Assembly: GCA_011503125.2 (NCBI GenBank)
Contig: WWBZ02000040.1
Span: forward strand, 1,922,001 to 1,986,000
DNA length: 64,000 nt
From: Botryosphaeria dothidea
Lineage: Eukaryota > Ascomycota > Dothideomycetes > Botryosphaeriales > Botryosphaeriaceae
Direction of reading: 5' to 3'
Position 1 is the first letter of the stretch, and every line of letters starts with the position of its first letter. The position numbers were made by a program, and so were the translations under genes. A model generated the notes under the pieces. That model saw nothing but the letters and a program-made list of their open reading frames with translations, was not told the origin of the DNA and searched no databases. Below, in pieces: positions 56,947-64,000 of this stretch.

Positions 56947-57705
56947 CTATTCGGCTTGCACACGGGCGACTCTGAGGATTTGCAGCTTCTCCCAGCCGGC
57001 CTGCCTGCCGCTGGTGGCGACCAGGTCGGCGGCCCAGTCGCGGCCCCAGTCGCGGATGCGCTGCTGCACCTGCAGTGGTTTGTTTTGGGCGCACAGCAAG
57101 ATGTAGGCGACGCCGCGCTCGGGGTGCAGCACAGCAGGCAGCTGTGCCAGGAGGCGGTCGGTCGTCTCCATGCCGTCTCTGCCGCCGGCGTAGGACAGCT
57201 CGAGCAGATACGAGTCCTGGGCGAAGGACGTCGTCTGCGAGTACTGGTTGTACTGCTCGTGCTTGGCCCGGTCGGGCAGGGCGGGCGTGGGCACGTAGGG
57301 CGGGTTGAAGACCAGAATGTCGACGGAGCCGGGGCGCAGCGAGCCGGCCAGGTCCGAGTTGACGGCGTCGAGGAAGAGGGTGTCGCGGGCGGCGTGCGGG
57401 TCGGCGAGGGCGGTGCGCAGCGTCTGCGCCGTGGCTCGGCAGGCAAAGGCGCTGATGTCGACGGCCAGCGCCAGCACGTCGGCGCGGCCGACAATGGCGT
57501 TGGCATTGCGTGCGACAAAGGCGAGCACCACGCCCGACCCGCTGCCGACCTCGACGACCAGCGGCGCGCTGCCCGTGCCGAAGCGCTGCGCGAGGAAGCG
57601 CTGCTCGGACGCCGCCGACAGCGTGTCCAGCAGCAGGAACGAGTCCTCGGCCGGCTCGTACACCTGGTCGAACGACACGTGCGATGTCGACGGCGTGGGC
57701 AGCAT
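56947..57705 (-). CDS. MTQ2: eRF1 methyltransferase catalytic subunit Mtq2
   Basis: A single exon on the minus strand encodes 252 aa. Mtq2 with Trm112 methylates the glutamine of the GGQ motif in release factor eRF1. The start MLPTPSTSHVSFDQVYEPAE carries the YEPAEDSFLLLD family block. The SAM-binding motif I is VVEVGSGSGVVLAF and the catalytic HemK-type motif is DILVFNPPYVPTP. It ends in QQRIRDWGRD and a short tail. The length matches the HemK/Mtq2 group. The frame continues upstream of 57705, but this ATG is directly before the conserved block. It lies 175 bp upstream of ASPM on the same strand and is divergent from SDHAF3. Confidence 0.93.
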   Translation of the reverse strand: MLPTPSTSHVSFDQVYEPAEDSFLLLDTLSAASEQRFLAQRFGTGSAPLVVEVGSGSGVVLAFVARNANAIVGRADVLALAVDISAFACRATAQTLRTALADPHAARDTLFLDAVNSDLAGSLRPGSVDILVFNPPYVPTPALPDRAKHEQYNQYSQTTSFAQDSYLLELSYAGGRDGMETTDRLLAQLPAVLHPERGVAYILLCAQNKPLQVQQRIRDWGRDWAADLVATSGRQAGWEKLQILRVARVQAE

Positions 57706-57888
57706 GGCGGCGGATGTGATGGCGGGCAAGGAAGAGACGGTGACGTCGTGGGCTGTTTTTTTTCTGCCGAGCTTCTTCTTCTTCTTCGGTCCCGCCAGCT
57801 CCCCTCTCGCCCTCACCTGTCGACGCCCGCCCGCCCGTCTCCGCCGCTGCTCGCCCTCCGCCCCCCGCGCCCTCACAGCCCCGCCAGC
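57706..57888. promoter_or_regulatory. Compact MTQ2/SDHAF3 promoter
   Basis: Only 183 bp separate the divergent start codons. The gap includes a CTTCTTCTTCTTC run (57773-57786) and C-rich leader DNA. It is the shortest shared promoter in the window. Confidence 0.55.
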
Positions 57889-58384
57889 ATGAGGGTCTCG
57901 CGCGTGCTGGCAATGGCCGAAGCCACCGCCGCCGGCGCCACCAAGCCGCTGCGTCCTGCCCCCATGGCTCTGCTGCCGCCCATCCCGCTGTACCGCCGCA
58001 TCCTCCGCGCCCACCGCCACAAGCTGGATCCGCAGATGCGCCTGCTCGGCGACGAGTACGTCAGGGCCGAGTTCCGCGCCCACAGACAAGTCGACAATCC
58101 CATCCACATCGTACTGCGCGCCCATCGCCCCAACCACCGCCCCGCTGACCCGCTGCAGATTGGCTTCTTGACCGAGTGGCAGATGTACGCCCAGCAGCTC
58201 GAGGGCGATGCCTGGAGGGATGCAAAGATGGACAAGGCCAAGATAGACAAAATGAGCGGTTCGTCTCCGCCCGCCCTCGAAGCCGACTGCTGCTAACCGG
58301 ATTCGCCTTTCAGACGAGCAAATTGCCCAGCTGTATGAGCTCATGCAGGCCATTCGCAATCAGGAGACCGACGAGAACAAGTGA
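57889..58384 (+). CDS. SDH7: Succinate dehydrogenase assembly factor 3 (LYR)
   Basis: Exons 57889-58258 and 58314-58384 encode 146 aa. SDHAF3 (ACN9/Sdh7) protects and inserts the Fe-S subunit Sdh2 of complex II in the mitochondrial matrix. The LYR motif lies in LPPIPLYRRILRAHR (Leu34-Tyr35-Arg36), followed by the family signatures LDPQMRLLGDEYVRAEFRAH, FLTEWQMYAQQL and, across the splice site, DEQIAQLYELMQAI. The N-terminal ~28 residues are Ala/Arg-rich and fit a matrix-targeting signal. Later in-frame ATGs (codons 9 and 26) are possible starts. The 55-nt intron uses a GTTCGT donor and has a GCTAAC branch. Confidence 0.92.
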
Positions 58385-58541
58385 TTCACTCCAATGCCAC
58401 GCCATTCGCAAACGCCATGCCCTGATCACCCGCTCGTCGCTCGTGACACTGTTTTGCAAACCGACGACGACGAAAGAAATCTGAACGCCTCAAAACCACT
58501 TTGTGTCCGCTTCAACCTCGCCCGCTCAACCCCTCATCACC

Positions 58542-58850
58542 ATGTGTCGAACCGACCTGTACCAATCCTCCGCCTGCGAGCACTGCTGGCTACAGCTTGT
58601 CGAGCCATGCAGATCCGACCGCGATCTCACCAGTTGCTGCCAATACCAGGACAATACCGTGAACATGGTCAATCGCCTACCCCCTCATCGCCGAAACCTC
58701 GTCACGCGCCCTTGTCCCAAATGCCTCTACGGTAACCGCTACTCCCGCCGTAAATACCTCATGGTCTACGGCGTTCGACATGGCATCAGGTTTGGTTCCG
58801 GTCCTTCGCGCTATGATTCTGGATGCGATTGCTTTTGCTCCGTCATGTAA
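58542..58850 (+). CDS. Small Cys-rich hypothetical protein
   Basis: The ATG at 58542 opens a 102-aa frame beginning MCRTDLYQSSACEHCWLQL. Cysteines occur in several close pairs: ACEHC (CxxC), TSCC, RPCPKC (CxxC) and near the end GCDCFC. The two CxxC pairs, about 45 residues apart, look like a zinc ribbon or treble-clef site rather than a secreted disulfide protein, because there is no signal peptide. The tail is basic (YSRRKYLMV). I cannot name a family. It lies 157 bp after SDHAF3 on the same strand and has its own C/A-rich leader (CCCCTCATCACC). It may contain an unrecognised terminal intron. Confidence 0.55.
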   Translation: MCRTDLYQSSACEHCWLQLVEPCRSDRDLTSCCQYQDNTVNMVNRLPPHRRNLVTRPCPKCLYGNRYSRRKYLMVYGVRHGIRFGSGPSRYDSGCDCFCSVM

Positions 58851-59488
58851 GGCAAACGCTGCTGGGTTTGTTCACACCCTCGGTCACGAGCCAACGCATA
58901 CGGGGGCGCCACTGTGTGTTGTATCATCAATCTGCACGGCATGCCATCACCAGTGGTTGACGCTCCCCATGTGCTGCGGATCCGGGAGGGCCCACAAGTG
59001 CCTGCTGGGAAACTGTTCTTCACCTGGAATCACTGCATCCACACAGACGACTGCCACCGCTGCTTGTTGCTGCCCTCCTCATCGTCTCCGGCACTGCGTG
59101 ATTGGGACACTTTGGAGCAGTTGGCAGCAGATAAGAGTGATTGAATGGGCCATTTCATGTTAGATTTCTCGGTAGAGCTAAACCTACACAATACACCAAT
59201 ACACAACGCCAACGGCTGAATCATCCAATGCACACAGCTCCCTGCGGCGATCCTCTTCTCAGCCCCACGTGGCAGGTGATGATCTTGCAGCAGCCTGAGT
59301 CAGGAAACGACCAGGTAGCGCTTACTGCTCACCTCATGGGTCTTCGTGCTGCAAGAATCACATGCAACTCAAAAAGACAATTCTCTTCTTACATCAAACA
59401 TCACCTCACCTTTTCTTACTTGCGCGCTGGCGTCCTTGAAACCTCCAGCCTTGCGCTGTCCACAGTACACCTTCAACACTTCCTAATC
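58851..59488. other. Intergenic, 0.6 kb
   Basis: This lies between the Cys-rich gene and the GNAT gene, both on the plus strand. Short frames only (for example 58914-59144); no assignment. Confidence 0.45.
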
Positions 59489-60172
59489 ATGGCAAATGCG
59501 TTCCGGTCCCCACGCCTCCTTTACCGTACGGTCGAAGACGATGACGGGGATTTTGTGCACTCTGTGGAATCAGATCCAGCGGTCAGCGGGAATTCCAAGG
59601 TCGATCTCCTCAAGCCGGCAAGCAAGCGAGGCGCCACCGGGCTCTTACACTTTATGCAAGAGACCGCATTGCTCGGCGTGATCATCTGCCTACAACCATC
59701 ACCAACACCGTCCCACCCTCCAGCTGTCGAGAGCGCAACAGTCACAACATTGATGAGCAGCACCCGTCAAACCAACAAGAAAACCCGCAGCACCGAACGA
59801 AGGGATGCCACTCCAATCGGCTACATCAGCCTGTCGCACGAGCTTGGTCCGGCAAACCCGCACCATCGTAATGCCTCTATCAGCATCAGCTTAGCCTCCG
59901 ACTACCAAGGCCAGGGCTACGGCACCGAAGCCATCAACTGGGCTCTAGACTGGGCGTTTGAGATCGCTGGTCTGCACCGCGTCGCCATCACCAGCTTTGC
60001 CTACAACGAACGGGCATGCAGCTTGTACGAGCGTCTAGGCTTCACGCTCGAGGGCCGCAGGCGCGAGGCGCTGTGGTTCCGCGGCCGATTCCATGACATG
60101 CTTTTCTTCTCCATGCTAAGGCACGAATGGGAAGAGAGAAGTAGGACCGAAGGCAGTCGAAGTAGCGAGTGA
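59489..60172 (+). CDS. GNAT-family N-acetyltransferase
   Basis: A single exon encodes 227 aa from the ATG at 59489. The fold of GCN5-related acetyltransferases is evident: strand beta-4 in ASISISLASDYQ, then the acetyl-CoA pyrophosphate loop YQGQGYGTEA (residues 139-148, Q-x-G-x-G pattern), helix 3 (INWALDWAFEIAGLHRV), and the final block AITSFAYNERACSLYERLGFTLEGRRREALWFRGRF, of which NERACSLYERLGF is the conserved core. This C-terminal pattern matches the RimJ/RimL-like group that acetylates protein N termini or small amines. An insert of about 40 polar residues (70-110) separates the first strands and is unusual. The substrate is unknown. Confidence 0.85.
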   Translation: MANAFRSPRLLYRTVEDDDGDFVHSVESDPAVSGNSKVDLLKPASKRGATGLLHFMQETALLGVIICLQPSPTPSHPPAVESATVTTLMSSTRQTNKKTRSTERRDATPIGYISLSHELGPANPHHRNASISISLASDYQGQGYGTEAINWALDWAFEIAGLHRVAITSFAYNERACSLYERLGFTLEGRRREALWFRGRFHDMLFFSMLRHEWEERSRTEGSRSSE

Positions 60173-61050
60173 CCCATATGCCTATGATATACCTACAGGG
60201 GGGTGCTGCAGCCGACGGTTAGTGTCGAAGATAATGTTCCTAGCAAAAGGCCAGATAAAAGTCTGACTAATTATGAGTCCTATGGGGAGTCGAAGCATTC
60301 GTCCGGATGGCTTTGTCTCTAAAACTGCAATATACTCGCGTCCGGACAAATGCCTCTACTCCCTAAGGAAGATTTCTATTGTTGAAGGCCGTGGCCGCTC
60401 ACCGTCGGCTGCAGCACAGCTCTGCCAGACGTTCTTCGGCGACGGGTCGCGACGCCTTCTTCTGCAATCTTTCAGTCTACCAGAAATAATTACATTAAAA
60501 AAAAAGTTACCAGCCAATCGGAGTGCGGTCGAGACTAATTATGTATCAGGGTGACCATTCAGATTGACCGTCTGCGTGAAATTATTCCAATTGGGACCCG
60601 GTCGTTTCGTCTCGGCGGTGGGATTGCCTGATCGGGGCAATGAAGGAGCGCTCCTTTACTAACATTAAACGTCGAATCTTTTTGCCTTTCTGCCTTAGAG
60701 CAACTACAGTATTTGCGCCGGAATCGAAAGTATGAAACATGGAATTGCGTGGGGGGACACTAACGATAGCACCCATTTTAACTTCCGCGCGAAGGATCAC
60801 AGTCCATCCAAGTCGAGCCAGGATCACCCTCAACTTTGTGCACATGAGGAAATGTCTTCGTCATCAAGAAGGTTCCACTGAATTTTTTGTATTTCTTTAC
60901 ATCAGAGTTCATACTGGTATCGACATTCTTCAAGAGGGGAAAAAGGAAAGAATTTGCCCATGTACATGCTGCGGTCGCGAGCAAGAGCTACAGTCTATGC
61001 TCTGGTAGGCATGATAAAAAAAAATCGTCATATCGCGCTCTTTACTGCAT
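60173..61050. other. Intergenic, 0.9 kb, with inverted repeat
   Basis: This lies between the GNAT gene (+) and the dioxygenase gene (-). No gene was recognised. It contains a perfect 17-bp inverted repeat (separate entry). Confidence 0.5.
60203..60417. repeat. 17-bp inverted repeat enclosing about 180 bp
   Basis: GTGCTGCAGCCGACGGT at 60203-60219 is matched by its exact reverse complement at 60401-60417. The spacer is AT-rich and non-coding. It could be a small MITE-like element or a hairpin; no flanking target duplication is evident. Confidence 0.6.
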
Positions 61051-62427
61051 CTATTCGGCGTCGTCCGGAGCCTTCGGAGGGGTGTTGTTGACCTGAATTC
61101 CACCACGCTTCTTCTCGTTCGAATCATGGAACGGCAGGCGCCAGCCACCCTCGTCCTCGGGAGTGCTGAGCCAGAGGCGCAGGAGGTGGCGGCGAGGCGC
61201 GGGCGGAGGGTAGTCCTTATAGGCAGTGCGAGCGTGCAGAACATGCTCATTGGAAAGGAATTGGATGTCGCCAATCTCAAGGATCATGTGCAGCGACAAA
61301 CGCAGGCAAGTATCTTCGAGAACCTTGATGGCTTCCTGCTGGGCATCAGAAAGCGGAGGAATGATGCCCTTGTCCGAGAACCGGGTGAGCGAGCGGACGT
61401 AGTAAGGGTCCCACCTGCACGTAGTATTGTCAGTCAGTGGACCTCCACACGGCCTTTTGTTGTGGGAAGACGTACTTGGAGTACACTCTGGGGTTATCGC
61501 CAGTCTCCAGATAGAAAATGCTAGTACGGATCCACTCCTCCTCTCCGACACTTGTCTCGCCCTTGCGATCAAAGTACCAGATCGGCTCGGTCAATGTCTT
61601 TGCAACGTCGGGACGCTCCTTCTGCAGGGTGTTCCAGACGTGGTGAGAGGAGACCAGATCCGACTCGCCGCCCTCGAGAGCGCGCGCAATGCAGAGCAGG
61701 CCGACGATATCGGAATCATCTGCGTGGAAGAACTGGCTGTAAGAGCGGTCAGTCCTGCAAAACATATCGAATATCAAACGGAGCATACCGAGCATTGGTT
61801 CTGTAAATGCGGACGGAATCAATCTGAGTCGGGTCATCACCAACGTCCTTGACGTGGCCGAGGACGTGGCCGCGGCCGTTCTGAGAGACAAAGTATCCCA
61901 GATAGGTACCAAGACCCATGTATGCGACGGCTGACTTGTGAACACCCCACTTCTGGACAGGGAAGCCCTTGAAGAGAATGAAGCCCTTGCCGTTGAGCAG
62001 CTCGTTGCGGAGAGCAGTCATCCTCTTTGAAAGCTCGGGAAGCGGGAAGAGGTCCTGTTCGTTCGTTAGCATCACATCGTCTAGCACCGTAAGAAGACCA
62101 GCTTGCCTTGGAGATGGCAGTGAGCGGGCGGCCAGCGGCAAGGAAGGCATCGGCGGCCTTGTCCAGCTCGGCGATCTCATCGTCACTGAAGGGATGGGTC
62201 CAGCGCTCTGGGTTGTTCTTGTAGTCCTCGGCCTTCCACACAGTCGGCCCTACGATTTCCTTGGGGAAATCCTCGTAAGGGTGGAGAAGATCATAGAGGG
62301 GAGGGTGCTGGCCAGAGGTCTTGATCCCATCGGGGAAGATGTTGGTGTCGACAGGGGCCGAATTGGCCTTGGAGGGGTGCAGGTGCGGGGCCTGAGGGGC
62401 AGAATCTGCGACGGGACCAGGAGCCAT
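61051..62427 (-). CDS. TauD/TfdA-family Fe(II)/2-oxoglutarate dioxygenase
   Basis: Exons 62107-62427, 61789-62054, 61476-61736 and 61051-61414 (minus strand) encode 403 aa. The jelly-roll dioxygenase carries the iron-binding HxD in FFHADDSDIV (His200, Asp202) and the distal His in NEHVLHARTAYKDY (His343), followed by an arginine-rich strand (PAPRRHLLRLWLS) that binds 2-oxoglutarate. Other blocks are NGKGFILFKGFPVQKW and YLGYFVSQNGRGHVLGHV. Members hydroxylate taurine, sulfonates, carnitine precursors or unknown small acids; no substrate can be assigned. No signal peptide is seen. The first intron has a GC-AG border (AAG|GCAAGC...ACAG) with a TGCTAAC branch; the other introns (52 and 61 nt) are standard. 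Confidence 0.92.
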
Positions 62428-63470
62428 TGTTCAGGAGTGGGAGGAGTACAATTGAAGGGCAAGTGACGCGAGGAGGGGTAGAAGGCCCGTACTATTTAAG
62501 TGGCACGGGAAAGAAAAGACGAGCGAAAATCGGACAGCTCGGGAATTTTTCAGTGGTTCTATTGTTGCATGACGATTGCGGCATTGCGCAAGATAAGCCG
62601 CGATGGGGAGAGTAGCGCCCATATTCCTCATTGCAGGGCTGGTCTTGCGTGATAGGTGCCCGCGAGCACGATATCGCCGTTGGCCAAATACAGCCGATCG
62701 TTGCGGGGTTCGGCCAAGCCGCCCGCCGCTCTGAAGCCAAGCCCTCCGCTCCGCCGTCAACATGCTGCTCTGCTCGAAACATGACCGCGTGGCGTTGCCT
62801 CCCTGTTGCGCGTCCATTGGTCTGCACGCGCATTCGACTCATCCACCTCCCGACTCTCTGGCCCGGCCGCTTCCCTGTTTAGGCATTTCCGCCGCCCACG
62901 CGCCGTCGGAACGTCTGCGATGGTTCGAAGTGTGCTGCGAGAAAGTCAGTTTGTGCCGTCCATCCGATAGGCCAGAACGGCTGCGCTTGAAGGACCCATC
63001 AGTACCAGCTGTGTGCGAAATAAAGGAACTGCTTGTTGGTCGTCCTGGACAGTCTTTCGTCAACACAGCGAGCAGCCAGGTATAACAAAGTGAAATGGAC
63101 TTGCACGAGATCGAGATCTTGTAGCATGAAAGAATTTGTTTTTGGAAAAAGTGACACCGGAGGGCTTCTGCACTCCATTTGCTTTGCAGGTCAGTCACGC
63201 CAGCAGGCCGTACTCCGGGACGCATTTTCTCACACCTAATATGCAACGCCCTTTGCCATCTCATACCCGATTACTGTGCAATGGCTGCTCTCCGCGCCAG
63301 GCTCTCTTCCTACGCCATGCAACTTGCCATTCGCCAATTGGCTGCCCTTGCAGTCACTCAGCCGAGATGTCCCTCCTCGCCGTCCCTCGTTCATTTGCCC
63401 TCCATTCCAAGCACACATATTCGGCGTCTTCTGCTGTTGCTCTGCCGTAACACCTTCCTTGAAGGCCCGC
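62428..63470. other. Intergenic, 1 kb
   Basis: This is upstream of the dioxygenase gene and downstream of SMD1 (both minus strand). No gene, RNA or repeat recognised; the plus-strand frames toward 63470 are shadows of the SMD1 region. Confidence 0.45.
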
Positions 63471-64000
63471 CTAGAAGCCACGGCCGCCGCCGCGACCGCG
63501 ACCGCGACCCCTGCCTCCTCTTCCGCCACGACCGCGACCGCGACCACGATCAGCCTGTTCCTTCCGTGCCTTGTTCTTTGGCTTCGGCGCATCGTCGATG
63601 AGAAGCGTGTCCAGCGGCAGGCTGTCAGGAAGGATGTAGTAGCGGATGTTGGAACCGCGGATATTGATCGTGTCCAGCGTCATAGTCTCGCGATTCTTCG
63701 GCGTCATCTTGACTGTGCGGAGGGCCGTGTTCATCGTGGGGGATACGGACGCAATGGTTCCGTTGACAACGGTACCTTCAACAGTCAGCTGAAATAACTT
63801 TTATGCGAGGCAAGTGATGCAGCTGCGGGTAGAGACGATCCGAAAACCATGGCACTACTTGGCGAAGCAGAGCAGTGCATGGGAGCGCGACAGGCAGCAG
63901 CAGCAGCAGGAATTGTTCGGCGAGAGTGAGAGGTTACACACCGTTCTTGAGCTCGATGGTGACCGTCTCATTTTGGCATTTCATCAAAAACCTGCGAGGC
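63471..64000 (-). CDS. SMD1: Sm protein D1, 5' part beyond window
   Basis: This is partial. Exons 63942-63991 and 63471-63775 (minus strand) are present; at least one upstream exon, encoding the first few residues, lies beyond 64000. SmD1 is a core Sm-ring protein of the spliceosomal snRNPs. The visible chain starts [17 protein letters not shown] (Sm1 motif), then [19 protein letters not shown] and [20 protein letters not shown] (Sm2 motif), [20 protein letters not shown] and a C-terminal Arg-Gly tail ([15 protein letters not shown] and on), the usual SMN/methylation-target tail. The 166-nt intron is the longest placed in the window; its acceptor (GTTGAAG|GT) is inferred from frame and family. 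Confidence 0.92.

Noticed and set aside
56947..57518. Upstream extension of the ASPM frame through MTQ2 on the same strand
   Set aside because: The frame is open by GC bias, its translation is Pro/Ala/Arg-rich without motifs, and MTQ2 is clearly the coding frame there.
63276..63797. 173-aa plus-strand Ala/Thr-rich frame over the SMD1 3' end
   Set aside because: It is the antisense shadow of the Arg-Gly repeat tail of SmD1.

Overview
This window looks like nuclear DNA of a filamentous ascomycete (Pezizomycotina, possibly Dothideomycetes; the class is inferred). The reasons are dense protein-coding genes on both strands, many short introns of about 48-66 nt with CTRAY-like branch sites, mostly GC-rich coding DNA, a head-to-head histone H2A/H2B pair, and a Tad/CgT1-type LINE carrying mutations of the kind made by repeat-induced point mutation (RIP). 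I joined exons by hand. For each complete spliced gene listed, the exon lengths sum to a multiple of three and give one open frame.

Layout. 0.5-14.1 kb is a gene-dense core: an MFS transporter, SQS1 (R3H/G-patch), ATG4 protease, histones H2B and H2A, a complex I LYR subunit (NDUFB9 type) and KGD2 (2-oxoglutarate dehydrogenase E2). 15.5-23.3 kb is a transposon island: one nearly full-length LINE on the minus strand, flanked by a 14-bp duplication and interrupted inside its reverse transcriptase by a younger, 5'-chimeric LINE copy with its own 12-bp duplication. 24.5-26.6 kb is a GH2 glycosidase. 27.2-32.0 kb is the most unusual stretch: an isolated first-exon-like ORF followed by a very degenerate tandem array of about 23 units with a constant period near 158 bp, then a possible relic insertion and what may be more array.

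32.6-64 kb returns to gene-dense DNA: a ThDP-dependent 2-hydroxyacyl-CoA lyase/oxalyl-CoA decarboxylase-like enzyme, a TFIIIC TPR subunit (Sfc4/Tfc4), a possible small secreted protein, SYS1, COA6, a PARG-like macrodomain protein, mitochondrial asparaginyl-tRNA synthetase, mitoferrin, an MIT-AAA ATPase, a fungal ASPM (CH + IQ) protein, MTQ2, SDHAF3, a small Cys-rich protein, a GNAT acetyltransferase, a TauD-type dioxygenase with a GC-AG intron, and the 3' part of SmD1 running off the right edge.

The genes do not form one pathway. Two threads recur. One is mitochondrial function: NDUFB9, KGD2, COA6, mitochondrial AsnRS, mitoferrin and SDHAF3. The other is divergent gene pairs with short shared promoters: SQS1/ATG4, H2B/H2A, NDUFB9/KGD2, SYS1/COA6 and MTQ2/SDHAF3.
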